This document shows, one piece after another, positions 21,851 through 34,746 of a DNA stretch of 64,000 nt. The notes beneath the pieces are model-generated. The model was not told the origin of the DNA, searched no databases, and saw only the letters and a list, made by a program, of their open reading frames with translations. Position numbers and translations under genes: made by a program. Source of the DNA: Cavenderia fasciculata (Eukaryota > Evosea > Eumycetozoa > Acytosteliales > Cavenderiaceae). Numbering within the stretch: the first letter of the stretch is position 1; the number at the start of each line of letters is the position of its first letter. The DNA lies in the NCBI RefSeq assembly GCF_000203815.1, contig NW_004457715.1:310001-374000 (forward strand), given 5' to 3'.

Positions 21851-24800
21851 ATGACAGACAACAACAATATGTGGTATCATAGGGTTGTTCAACGATTAGG
21901 TTTAATGGTAGATATCATCATCAGCTATCATCTATTATCATATTTGATGATTGAAACGAGAGAGTCGATCAGTATTTCTGTGAAACTAATCATTCATTCC
22001 CTCCCTTCCTTCCATTGACTTATTTATTCTAGAAACCTGAAGATGGACCAACCATTAGAATAGTATATGCTAATGATGCAGAGCGTAATATAGAGTATCC
22101 AACCAATGTCATTAGTAATACAAAGTATACTCTTGTTACTTTTATACCAAAGAATCTTTATGAACAATTTGGGTAAATGACGATAATTATAGTAGATCAA
22201 CAAGGAATGACTCAATATTGATACAATACCTTTTTATTCGATTATTCGATACATTTAGACGAGCGATGAACATCTACTTTTTATTTATAGGTATACTACA
22301 ACTATTCCCAAGTATTACACCGGTTAATCCAGTGTCAACATGGGGAGCATTGGTTTTCATCTTTACAGTATCTGCCATCAAAGAAGGTTACGATGACTTT
22401 AACAGATACAAAAGAGACAAATTGGCAAACGAACGACAGTTTTGGGTGCTGCGTAATAATGCACGTGTACAAATACAATCACAACATATTAGTGTTGGAG
22501 ATATAATCTGTCTACAAAACAACGATGAAATACCTTGTGATATGGTTGTACTTGCTACAAGTGATCCCGAAGGAACTTGTTATGTTCAAGTATGTTAATA
22601 TTAATATTAATATTAATATATATTTGGATGGTGATACTGATTGACTCTCTCTCTCTATTTCTCTTTTTCGTTTATTTTCTTTTAGACAGCCAATTTAGAT
22701 GGCGAAACTGATTTAAAGACAAGATTAGCACCAAAGGAAACAATGGGAATGAGTGAACAAGAATTACATAAATTTAAAGGTGTGATTGAATGTCCAAGTC
22801 CAAATGCCGAGATTTATAAATTTGATTCACGTCTATCGATGCAAGCCAACACCAAAGTCAACACGTACACACATTCTAATTGGATTACTCTGTCTGCTCA
22901 AAACATATTGTTGCAGGCTACGAATGTTAGAAACGTCGATCATCTCTATGGAATGGCCGTCTACACGGGCAATGAAACAAAGATTGGCAAAAACAAAAAG
23001 ATACCACCCACTAAATGGACCAAACTCGACCACTCAATCAACAGAATCACCGTCTTTATATTTTGTCTCCAATTGTCATTGGTTCTCATCTTTGGTATGA
23101 TTGGTGAATTCATTCGTAGTTCTGAAAAAGAGTCGGTCTGGTATTTGGGTTATACTCCAGATTACAAAGACCCATGGTATGAATTTATCATTATTCCTCT
23201 TCGTTTTCTTTTATTAAATTCTCTTGTATGTAAAATAACAAAACAAATCAAACAAAAATAACAAACAAACAAATCAAATATACTTATTTTCTTTATATTA
23301 TATTTTTTCTAGATGATTCCAATTTCATTAAAAGTAACAATTGATGTTATTAAATATGCCTATGCATTATTTATTAATTGGGATCTTAAAATGTATTATA
23401 AACAATCAAATGCACCTGCAGTTGCCAATAGCACAGCGCTTAGTGAAGATTTGGGACAAATAGAATATGTCTTTACCGACAAGACTGGCACACTAACTGA
23501 AAACATCATGTTGTTTTCAAGATGTTCAATCGATGGACAAGTCTATGGTGTCGAAGGTTCAATATTCGAGGATCAATCACTATTGGAGCAAATCAATTCA
23601 AATGATCATCATTCTGTAAACTTTTTCAGAGCCATTTCACTTTGTCATTCTGTCATTCCTTCAAGATCTCCGTATTTATCAAGAAATAGAAGAAGTAGTA
23701 GAGTATTTGTTGGAATAATATTAATATTTTTTGTTTGATTTTTTATTTATTTTTATTAGGGAGGATAATTCAATATTTTATAAAGCATCATCACCAGATG
23801 AAGAAGCATTGGTAACAGCAGCATCAAAATTGGGTATACAATTTACAAACAAGACACCATCGGCACTAACCATTCAAGTCAATGATACTATAGAACATTA
23901 CCAACTACTTCATACCTTTGATTTCACATCTGATAGAAAGAGAATGAGTGTCATTGTTAAACACAATGCAACCAATCAAATTAAAATCATTACAAAAGGT
24001 GCTGATGATATGGTTTTTAAAAGATTACATAAAAGTATGCAAAACTTTAAAAAGAATAATAATAATCAAAATAACAAATAACTAATCTATCTATCTATCT
24101 CTCTCTTTTAGATAATGATATAAAATTACAAATTAAACATATTGATGAATTTGCAATGATTGGTTTAAGAACACTTTGTATTGCAGAAAGAGTATTGGAT
24201 GAGAATGTATACAATAGTTGGTTAGAGAATCATTTCAAGGAAGCAAGTTGTTCGTTAGAGAATAGACAGGAAAGATTGGCAGAGGCATATGAATTGTTGG
24301 AATGTAATTTGGATTTATTGGGTGTCACTGCTATTGAAGATAAACTACAAGAAGGAGTACCAGAAACAATACATAATCTTAGACAAGCTTCCATCAAGGT
24401 ATGGATGTTGACTGGTGACAAGTACTCTACTGCCATTCAAATTGCACATTCCTGTAATCTTGTTGAACGTGGATGTCGTATCTATACTATTGGTAAAGAG
24501 ATTCCAAGAGACGATCATGAAGACGACTATTCAACAGGTGTAACTAGAGAATTGTCTGCACTAGAGATTGTTTCATCGATTCGTGATATTCAAGATCATA
24601 TTCTCACTAATGGTGGAAACTATGATCTCGACAATCAAAGTAGTAGCAATAATATTGGAAACTCTAATAGCAATAGTATTAGCAACAGAGATGTCTCTAT
24701 AGCTGTCGAAGGACATGTCTTGACAACTGTCCTCAAATTTGCAGAAAGTGAATTCCTTCAACTCTCTGGTCTAGTGTCATCGGTCATTTGCTGTCGTGTT

Positions 24801-26332
24801 ACACCCAATCAAAAGGCTTTGGTTGTTAGAATGGTCAAAAATACAAACAAGATTTGTTTGGCTATTGGTGATGGTGGTAATGATGTATCAATGATTCAAG
24901 AAGCAAATGTTGGTGTTGGTATTGGTGGTAGAGAAGGTTTACAAGCTGCTCGTGCTTCAGATTATAGTATTGCTAGTAAGAATCGCGAGAGAATATGATA
25001 GACATTAAGATCAGACACATTTGACTAATAATCGATCTTTTTATTTTAATTTTTTAAAGGATTTAAATATTTACAAGATTTATTATTTATTCATGGAAGA
25101 TATTCATATCTTAGAACATCATTTGTAGCCAATTATTGTTTCTACAAATCATTATTTATTTGTTTTATTCAAATCCTATATCAAATATTTAGTGGGTTTG
25201 CAGGAACCACCTTTTTCAACTCGTTTTCACTCACCTCTTACAATATTCTATTTACTGGATTGCCAATCATTGGATACATTCTAGATCGTGATCTTCCCCA
25301 ATCCATCCTCAAACGTAATCCATATCTATACACATTTACACAAGAAGGAAAGGCATTTTCACCAAAAATATTCCTCAGATGGTCATTTAGATCATTGTAT
25401 CATGCATTGATTGTATTCTGTGCTACTGCTGCACCATTTATTTATAATACTGGTGGTACTGATATAGATTATGATTCAATTTCAATGATTTCATTTACCG
25501 CTATTATCTTTATTCAATCACTTACATTATTTATTGAATCAAAGTATGTAAAGAAAAGAAAAAAAAACAAAAAAAAAAAAGAAAACAGACAACTAATTTA
25601 TTCTATTTATTTTTTAGTACAATAACATGGATAAATCATGCATTAATTTGGGGAACTATACCAATTTATATTTTATGTGTACTTGTTTTGAATAGTATAT
25701 CAACATTGGATATGTACTCTGTGATGACTCATCTAACTGATAGATCTTCATTTTGGGGATCATTCTTTTTGATGATTTGTGTCTGCTTGGTACCAATCAT
25801 TTCAATTGAATATCTACTCCAACTATACAAACCAACGGTCGATGAAATCATCAATCAAATCAGATCGGATAATCATCGTGGTGGATTTGGAGGATTTTTC
25901 AATTGCACTCAATCAACAACATCTCTCAATGACGGTGATTATTCACCACCATCCTCTTCAACTTCACATCACCTGTTTTCATCCAACATTGCTAACAATA
26001 ACAATAACAATAACAACAATGATATCAGTTATCACAGTGGTAATGGTAACCATCATATGATTAGAAATTCAAGTATGGTGGTTCCAGAGGAACACCATAA
26101 TCAGAGATCCAAAATTATCACATTTCTTTTATACAGAAGTTTGACAACTCCACTTGCAAAGAGATTGTCAAGACGAAAGATTCGTGGTAACAAGGAAGTC
26201 ATTGAATTAATAGTCAATACTTATGAAGACACTTATGATGATGATCACAATCAATCATACTATAATTCCCATCCAGAAACTCAATCATTATTAAGAGATG
26301 AAGAAGCTGTAGAAACTTCTCCATTACTTTAA
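21851..26332 (+). CDS. P4-type ATPase (phospholipid flippase)
   Basis: Nine exons: 21851-21907, 22033-22172, 22259-22589, 22686-23225, 23313-23702, 23764-24034, 24112-24975, 25060-25543, 25618-26332; 1,263 residues. Motifs in order: Asn-Thr-Lys-Tyr-Thr-Leu-Val-Thr-Phe-Ile-Pro-Lys near the start, actuator Leu-Asp-Gly-Glu-Thr-Asp, the P4-specific Pro-Ile-Ser-Leu in membrane helix 4, phosphorylation site DKTGTLTEN (Asp412), KASSPDEEALV in the nucleotide domain, and GDGGNDVSMI. P4-ATPases move aminophospholipids from the outer to the cytosolic leaflet of plasma, Golgi and endosomal membranes, usually with a CDC50 partner. The tail after the last helices is Ser/Asn-rich and ends Glu-Thr-Ser-Pro-Leu-Leu. 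Exon 1 uses a weaker GTAGAT donor, and the exon 6 acceptor reads TTAGGGAG.GAT, chosen to keep frame; both deserve transcript support. Confidence 0.9.
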
Positions 26333-26492
26333 ATCCACCACAAACCAAATCCACCAAACCAAACAAACCCCTCTTTTAGAAAACAACAACAATAATAATA
26401 ACAAAACAATACAATTAAAATAAATAAATAAAATATGAATAATATTATTATTTATAGTTCCCAAATAAATATTGTATTTCTTACTACGTTTA

Positions 26493-28248
26493 TTATTTTC
26501 TATTTCGATTAAATTTGTTATAACTATTTGATGAAATTGATTTTAGATTTTTGATTAATTGTTTTCTTGTTTTTGGTTCTGATGGATCTTGCATCATATC
26601 TTCTTGATCTTGTGATGATTGTTGTTGTTGTTGTTCAGTTGGCTCATTATTAAATACACCACCATATAATTTCTTTAATCTATCAGTTCCAGTTTTTGAG
26701 AGACCTGCAGCAACACGTAGATCATCTTGTGGTGTTGTGATGGCTTGTACCAACTCTTCTACAGCTGTATTAGTGTCATAATCTGAATTTAAATCGACTG
26801 ATCCAAGACGACCAATCTCATCAAACTTGGATCCCCTTTGAGCAGTCATAATCTGGTCTCTAATCTTTTGTTTTACTTGTCTACGTGTCAAATGTCTCTT
26901 TTCATCTACAATCATGTCATCTTGAATATCTCCTTCTATCAATTCTGCTTCTTGTTGTTGTTGTTGTTTACGTGTTGTCATTTGTCTTTCTGGTATTTCT
27001 CTATTATTATCATCATTATCTTCATTTTCAAAATCATCATCATAATCATTCTCCATTTCAGTCATTGTTTTATATTGATATAATGTTGAGGGTTTGGTTG
27101 TGGCCGTCGTCGTTGATGACGATGATTTAATTCTACCACTACCAAATTGATGATCTTCATCAATTAGATCTTGTAATTTTCTTTGATACTCTTCATCTTG
27201 TTCGACTTGTTTCAAGTCCAAGTCTACAGTCTCTTCATACTCTTCGAATATTTCCATTTCCTTTTGACCTGGTTTCATAGTCATCTTGTCATCCAACTCT
27301 GCTTCATCGCGTGCATCTTCTTTTGCCTTTCTTCTGTACAAATTTTTAGTGATGGCTGGTTTGGACACTTGGATTGCCTCCAACAACTCCATCTCCTCTT
27401 TTGATAGGATACGCCATTTTCCAACCTCCAAGTCACCCAATTGAATCGGACCGACTTGTGTGCGGTGAATACCTATAGCCTTGTTGCCAACGGCCGACAT
27501 CATACGACGTACTTGATGGTACTTGCCTTCGTAGAGTGTCAGACGTGCCATCTTATTTTCTTGATCGACCACTTCAAAATGAGCAGGTTTGCATGGTCCA
27601 TCCTCACTTCTCAACTGTACTCTACCCGATGCCATCTCGTCCGCCTCGGTGCCATTAAACTTGCTCTCACAAACCACCTCGTACACCTTGCCCATCTTAT
27701 CGTCTTTAGGAGTAATGATACGTTCCACAATCTTTCCATTCTGACTCATCACAACCAATCCAGTAACCCATTTATCAAGTCTACCTGCTATTGACAGTGT
27801 AGGTGATCTATCTGCAAATTCTTTCTACACAATAATAATAATAAGTTAATAACATAGTAACTCTATCTCTCTTATATCTCTATTTCCGTCTCAGTACAAA
27901 CATACTGGTAATAAATCATATATAATCTTGTGATCACCATCCTCTCTTGAATTTGAACAAACGTAACCAATTGGTTTATGTACTGCTATCGTCAACCTAA
28001 ATGTTTAACAATTTAAACATGTCATTATTAAAATTGATTCAAACAACTATATGACTCACTACTTACAATTCAGGATGATCAACCTTTCTTCCCATTACTC
28101 TAATATCCTCTACATCGACCTTTGCCTTTGGAGACACCTTTTGACCTTGATAGGTTACTTTATTTGCATTGATGAATTGTTGTACTTTACTACGTGTACA
28201 TAGACCCAAGTTTGATAATAACTTATCTAATCTAACTCTTTCAATCAT
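26493..28248 (-). CDS. RsuA/RluB-family pseudouridine synthase with acidic tail
   Basis: Three exons: 28248-28067, 27996-27906, 27824-26493; 534 residues. Residues 1-60 are an S4 RNA-binding domain (RLDKLLSNLGLCTRSKVQQF). The catalytic domain follows: His-Lys-Pro-Ile-Gly-Tyr-Val-Cys, the active-site motif AGRLDKWVTGLVVMS (Asp108 by my count), Lys-Val-Tyr-Glu-Val, and the late EGKYHQVRRMMSAVGN block with Leu-His/His-Arg-Thr-Gln-Val-Gly, as in bacterial RsuA, RluB and RluE/F. These enzymes turn uridine into pseudouridine in ribosomal RNA. After about residue 260 the protein continues for some 270 residues that are acidic, Gln-rich and end in a basic stretch; the bacterial enzymes lack this. The target RNA and compartment are not clear; no strong mitochondrial leader is seen. 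Convergent with the flippase (160 bp apart). Confidence 0.88.
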
Positions 28249-28857
28249 TATATATATTAAATGATCAACCTGACCTCTATTCTATTCTATTCTATTTACA
28301 ATGATAATTTATTGTTGATTAAAAACCAAAGTAATCATTCGTCATTCGTCGTCTCGCTTGTAATAATAAATTAATTTCCATTATCGATCATGCAAAAACG
28401 AACGAATAAACTTTTAAACTATCTTATATTATATTGGTGCCACCAACAGTTATTGTTTGCTTTTCTTTATTAAATAATATAGATATTATATTCTATTATA
28501 TTCTATTATATTTTTTCTACTAGATCAACAAACCTGTACTATTGATATTGACAAAGGAGGTCCTTTATTTTGAATATATACCTCACTCACTGATCACCCA
28601 AGTTAAATCATCTGATTGTTGTTTACATGAGATAGAGTTAATATCTATTTGTACTCTATATAGAACAGGTCCGTCGTGTACATAATCATGTAAATCGGGC
28701 AAACAAATAAAACAAACATTTTTTAGACTATTTTTTTTAATTTTTTTGCTCTTTTTGTTTTCTCAAACCGAACGAATCAAAAGGAAGCATTTTGCTTCTT
28801 CAATTTTCATAAACATAATGTCCTAAAGGTATTTATCTCTTTTACTAAAAAACAAAC

Positions 28858-29108
28858 AAACAGGCCATAATTATTATTATTATCCAATGGCATAGGACAA
28901 TTAATATTGTATTTATAAATTTACGTGATGCTCTAATCTAACGATTAGATGACGAATCTTACGCAGCCTGATGCTTTGGCAAAGGGCTGTTATGTAGTAA
29001 CTTACATTTGGCTTTATTTTCTGACTCTTTTATAAATACAATATTAATTGTTTCAATGTTGGAAGGAATGAAAGAATAATAATAATAATAATATATTTGG
29101 CCTGTTGT
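28858..29108. repeat. Nested inverted-repeat element (hairpin or MITE-like)
   Basis: The inner arms 28897-28919 and 29029-29051 are perfect 23-base inverted copies. They enclose about 109 bases that are GC-richer than the surroundings (ACGTGATGCTCTAATC..., CTTACGCAGCCTGATGC...). The outer arms also pair: ACAGGCCA near 28860 with TGGCCTGT near 29098, each followed inwards by an AAT-type run. The whole stretch could fold as one long hairpin. It could be a small non-autonomous DNA transposon or a structured non-coding RNA; I see no clear target-site duplication and no recognised RNA family. Confidence 0.65.
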
Positions 29109-30248
29109 TAGACCTAAAATATTTTGATTACAATGACACTAATCATTATTCTCTTTTTTTATTCTTAAAGGTTACAACCATGATGACTTGAACAACGATT
29201 GAAACTCAAATATATCCCTTAAAAGTGAGAACTACAACCGGTCACTGCTAGTGTTAAGCTTATCCACCCTCACACAATGTCATGATGGCTTGGCCAAGGA
29301 AAGTGTTATGATGTGATGATGTGTGGTGTGATACCTGTCAACCATAGAGAGAGAGAGAGACAGATGGGTTAATTCCTAATTAGTCAATCTTTTATGATAT
29401 GATGTGGATTACTGTGACGAATGAATGAATAAATAAAATGCAGATTTAATAATTTATACCAACACATCTCTCTTCCTTTGCTCTTGTTATTCTTTCATTT
29501 TCAACCATAATAACATACCTACCTGTATGTGTATTGACTTTAATGAACCATCCCCACACTCACTCTAATCTGTGTTATCACAAACTAACACAACCACCAT
29601 TGCTTTTATATTGATTGGTTGGGTGTAGGGAATCACTCAAGCAAACAAAGAAAAAAGAATACTTAAAAGTATATGAATTCACCTCACCTCAGCTCACCTC
29701 CCTCCCTCCCTCCCTAAATCTAATTATAGAGTTCTCTATAACTCAATCATCATGATCAGCGTCTACCCACCACATACCCATAGTTGACTATTCTTTTGAG
29801 AGCTTGCATGGGGTGGATTTTTTGGAGTTTCACAACAAGAAGGTAAAACTTTATCGTGTTTTTTTTTAATTTTATTTTTCCCTTGTCCTCTCTCTCGTGA
29901 GAACTTTTAGAGCAGAGAGAAAAGAACACAGGAGAAAAGAAAAGAAGCAAATATTGATAGATAGATAGATACTCATTTGTAGTTTTAGTTTATTATTTAT
30001 TATATATATTATATTATACCACCCCACCTTTGTACAACACATCAATAACACATATGTTATATTAAACCCATCATCAAGAAAGACACATCACAAAAAAAAA
30101 TAGATATTTATTAAAAGTAGAAGAAGAATATAACAGACAAACATCAATCAATCATCCCCTTCTTTCAAACCTGTAGTAATTAGATAATACTCCTCTTGAT
30201 GTACAATTAAATAACCTATCATCTCAAACACACCCCAAGTCAATTTAG

Positions 30249-30251
<3 letters not shown>

Positions 30252-30282
<31 letters not shown>
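30252..30282. repeat. GA dinucleotide repeat in kinase leader
   Basis: About 31 bases of AG/GA repeats some 60 bp before the kinase start codon; further GA-rich bases run up to the ATG. Probably transcribed leader. Confidence 0.7.
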
Positions 30283-30285
<3 letters not shown>

Positions 30286-30341
30286 AGTAGAAGAAGGAGG
30301 TCTTGAGGAGAGAGAGAGTGATCAAGAAGGAGAGAGAGAAA

Positions 30342-33300
30342 ATGATTATATCAAATAATCAACAGGTCTCTTCTGAGATTAGTAGTAATAGTAGTAGTAA
30401 TACAACTAATTCACCAACGACTAGTAGTATACTACCTCTCACAACAATCACATCTCCATCATCATTGGAATCAATCGCAACCACCACCACTACCTCTACC
30501 GACCCATCATACAATAGTACAAATAGTATGAATATACATACAAGCATATCTCCACCCATCAATATTATTAGCGATCAATCAACGACGACGATGATGATGA
30601 TGCAGTTGACACCGGACCAATTGCAGCAAGCGACATTGGAGCAGATACTGTCATCGACACCATCATCGTCTAGTTTTAAATTGGGTGTACATAGACATAG
30701 ATACAATGGAAGTAACAATAGTAACGGCAGTCACAGTAGTAGTAGCACCACCGCGACGACCGCACCGGGTGGTGGCAGCAGTCATGGTACACCCACCACG
30801 ACGACGTCGACGACACCGGCGACCACCAACAATGGGTTTCAGCTCTTTCCACAACACAACCATCGTATCAGTGCCATAAGCACCGTCAGCAACACGAGCA
30901 AGCGTATGAGTAGCTACTCGGGTGGCGGAGGTAGCAACATCGAGACAGACGTGGAACAACACGTATATAGTATGGTAGGCTCGGATCTCCATGAGAATCT
31001 TGGCGATGACGAAAATGACAATCGTGACGACGACGACGACGACAACTCGGTTGGAGAGGGTGGTGACACTGCCATTCACGACCAACCATCTTTCAACGAG
31101 CTTACCATCACTTGTGACACACTGACCGAAACAGATGAGGACGATGATCTCGTCCAATTCATCCAAGACGACGATGGCACCGAAACCGAAACAGAATCAG
31201 AGACCGACACTGAAATTGAACTAACCAACAAGAACAAAAACAATAGACTCTTAAAACTATTGATTCAACAACAAGAAAAACAAATACTTGAACAACAACT
31301 TCAAGAACAACAACAACAACAACAACTTCAACAAACTCAACAAATACAACATCTTTCAACTTTGGAGGAGGATGATACTGATGGTGATGAGGCCGATAAA
31401 GAAGATGGTGATGATGACGACGACGACACTACAATCGAAGATACTGATGATGAACTGGTTGATGATGTTCAACAACAGTTATCAGTTATTAATCTTGCAA
31501 GAGAACGAATCATTATGCAAGATGACGATGATGAAAATACTTTAATCACTACAACACCAACTATTTCAACAACTACTTGTACAACATCATCAATGTCAAC
31601 AATGTCAAATTCAATAACAACAATTGTAGAGACTGATGAACCAATTCAATTGCCAACATTAAAACAGAATCATTTATTGAGACCGCCGCTACATGGTCAA
31701 TCATTGAACAATTCGACAGATGATATCAACGAGGAAGAGTTTTTAATCTTTCAGAATCAATTCCTTTATGATATGAGTCATAATACTAGTAGCTCGGTAC
31801 AAGAGGTTACGCAGCAAACGCAGCAATTGATAGAATTTAGACAAAACCAACAACAACGAAGAATAGAACGCGAACGTTTAATTAGAATCGAGGAACAAGA
31901 CAAGAGAATAGAGTTGATGCGTATCGAACACGAATTGCACATGACGCGAAGAAGAGAGCAAGAGGAGCGAAAGCATCAAGTACAACTAGCCCATATCCAC
32001 CAGTTACAAGAGCTCCATCACAGCGGATCATCCTCATCGTCCAAACGACACAGCAAATTGTCATCGTCGACCATTTTCAACTCCAAGGCGGTCAAGTCCA
32101 CCCCGGTGCTCATGCAAACATCGTCGACACACAAAAAGACAAAGTCATCAACACACTCTATCCCAAGCGCACTACTCTCCAAACACGTGTCGTCACCCAC
32201 CAATATGGTTCCATCACCCTCTTCATCCAAGATATTCGACCAACCTCCTCTTCAACAATCACACATGTCATCACCCCGAGGTGGCGTCTATGATCTTAAA
32301 AATGTAGCGGGATCGGTTGATTCAATATCGTCACTGTCATCCTATCATTCGGCATCATCATCTGTACGCAGTTCACCCTTGTTTTTGGCTAGTCCATTGG
32401 TCAGTCCAAGATATGAAAATCAATCATTGGCATCTTCCACATCTTCCATGATTGATCCAACATCCAGCAATCATATGATGATGATGGCTGCCTCCTCATC
32501 AATCGATAGTGGTTATCCAATCTCCCCAACTTCAGCTGCATCAACTACCAAGAATCATTTATCCTTTTCATCAAGTTCTATTTCTCCTCCACCTGATCAT
32601 CATGAATCAAATAATCATAATCATAATCAAAATAATAATAATCATCATAATAATAATCATCATAATAATAATAATAGTCATCCAAATAGTCATCATCGTG
32701 GTCATCACCATAGTCATAGCAAGGATAATAGTAGTGGAGGTGGTAAAAAGTCACAATTTTTTACCAACCTTTTCAATGTAAAGAAATTATCACAAAATCT
32801 TAAAGAGGGTAGGGATAGAGACAGAGACAAGGATTCCTATGGTAGTAATAGTAGTCGTGGTAGCAACAACTCTAAAGACAATGAAGAATGCTATGTACAG
32901 ATATATAGAGGCAATGGTGAAAGTTGGCGTGCAAAGGTCAATCGATCAACCACTGTTCGTGATGTGTTTGGTATGGTTCGTGGCACATCCAATCAGACAG
33001 ACAACGAATACGAATTGTATATTTCAAAACCTCATGATAATACGCCTGCATGTCTCTCTGACAGCGGTCAATTTTTCCAACCACCACAAATACAACAATC
33101 ACCTTCAGCAATCAGTTCATCATTGGGTAGTAATTCTTTGGCCAATAGTGGTGGAATCAAACAAACCAATCGACAATTACATGAAGATGAAAAATTGTTA
33201 AAAGCTCAAAGAAAGTGGACTGGTCCATCAATCTTTATTTTAAAAACTATTTCAAGTAAGAAACAAAACAAAATTAATATATATATTGTTCATTTCTAAC

Positions 33301-34746
33301 TTTTTTTTTTCTTTTTTTTTCTATTTTTTTTTTTTAGAACCAAGAACATCAGTTTGTTCAAATTTTTCAGAATCATCAGATCATAATATATATTATACAC
33401 CAAAATCAACATTTAATGACAATCCTTCACCAATACCTTCACCTTGGTCTTCACCTCTTTCACCACCATCCAACATGTCCTATGTCAATGGTGTCGGTGG
33501 TGTTGAATCTATTCCATCGTTTAATTTGGATAGTCATTTGCCAATGACTACGACGACGGTCAATTCGTCAGAGTTATCAACTAGTCCTCCACCAGTCTCT
33601 GCATCAACGTCATCTGCATTTGCCAATGGTTATGTTCCCACCTCTCAATCGTTTTCTTCAGCGCTCAATGGTGACTGGAAGGTGGGTGAAAGACCAAAAG
33701 GTATTGTACAGTGGATCAACCCAGATGAACTAGAACTCATCAAAAAGGTGGGTGCAGGATCGTTTGCAAAGGTCTACAAAGGCAAATACATGGGCGAGAC
33801 TGTTGCCATCAAGGTGCTCAAAGATAATTCACCAGAGCAATTGGAAAATTTCAAAAAGGAATACGATAGTCTTAGTATGGTGTCGTCTCCTCAACTCATC
33901 CGTTTCTATGGTGCCTGTAAAGAAAAGAAGCTAAAGATGGTCATGGAGTATTGTCGTTTCGGTAGTCTCAACAATATAATGAACAAGAAACGTTTCGAAT
34001 TATCTTGGCCACTTGTATTAAAATGGATGCTTCAAGCATTCCATGGTGTTAATTGTTTACATAATACTGGACTTGTACATAGAGATATTAAAGTAAGATA
34101 AAACAAAAACAAAGAACAAAAATTATAATATATATATTTATATTAACCATTTATTTAATTACTTTTTTTTTTTGTTTAGTCACATAATCTACTTATTAAT
34201 TCAAATTTTGATCTTAAAGTTGCTGATTTGGGATTAACCAAACCAGCAGATATACAAACAAATGGAAATCTAAAGGGAACTATGGCATATTGCGCACCAG
34301 AATTGTACTCTGGTGAACAGTACAAGCCAAGTTGTGACATTTATTCAATGGGTGTTGTTTTGTGGGAGATTGTCAATCGATGCATTATGGGCAAGTACCA
34401 ACGACCCTTTAGTGATAATCCAGAAATCTCTTTTGATTTCCAAATTATCATTCTCACATCGAAGCAACGTATTCGTCCGACAATGCCTCCATCAGTCCCT
34501 CCTAAACTAGAACAACTTATTCGTTCTTGTTGGGATCAGGATGCTTCCAAGAGACCCGATGGAAATCAGGTCATTGAAGTATTGGAAAAACTTTGTTCCG
34601 AATATATGGCAAACAAACAAGAATGGGATGAAATCATTCCTCAACATCAACAAGCGATATCAACTGCCACTACCACCATCACCACCACAGCTCCAACAAC
34701 AACAACTACCAACATTCCTGATCATATTGAAATCATTCCAAACTAA
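30342..34746 (+). CDS. Large TKL-type protein kinase with RA-like domain
   Basis: Three exons: 30342-33255, 33338-34092, 34180-34746; 1,411 residues. The first 840 residues are low complexity (Ser, Thr, Asn, Gln, acidic runs) with one charged coiled coil (RIERERLIRIEEQDKRIELM region). Residues about 850-970 read Cys-Tyr-Val-Gln-Ile-Tyr-Arg-Gly-Asn-Gly-Glu-Ser-Trp, a Val-Arg-Asp-Val-Phe helix and, after an insert, KLLKAQRKWTGPSIFILK, like a Ras-association/ubiquitin-like fold. The kinase domain (about 1105-1375) has the glycine loop VGAGSFAKVYKG, VAIK lysine, HRDIKSHN catalytic loop and an ADLG magnesium motif in place of DFG, then Ala-Pro-Glu and Trp-Glu-Ile of subdomains VIII-IX. DLG is found in active tyrosine-kinase-like kinases such as RIPKs, so it is probably active. 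Substrate unknown. The ATG at 30342 is the first in frame. Confidence 0.85.

Larger units (their letters stand above)
28249..30341. other. 2.1-kb divergent spacer
   Basis: Between the pseudouridine synthase (minus) and the kinase (plus). It holds the inverted-repeat element at 28858-29108 (listed separately), a CTTGGCCAAG palindrome near 29290, CCCT repeats at about 29700 and a long GA run at 30252-30282 just before the kinase start. The last few hundred bases are probably the kinase leader. No coding sequence is supported. Confidence 0.5.

Noticed and set aside
28920-29025. tRNA or box C/D snoRNA in the core of the inverted-repeat element
   Set aside because: No cloverleaf could be drawn, and the C/D-like strings are not at the usual distance from each other; kept only as an open question.
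30303-30341. Upstream start for the kinase before 30342
   Set aside because: The frame is open upstream but has no ATG; the first ATG is at 30342.
30663-31359. Minus-strand open frames opposite the kinase leader
   Set aside because: Long only because low-complexity codons lack stops on the opposite strand; no domain.
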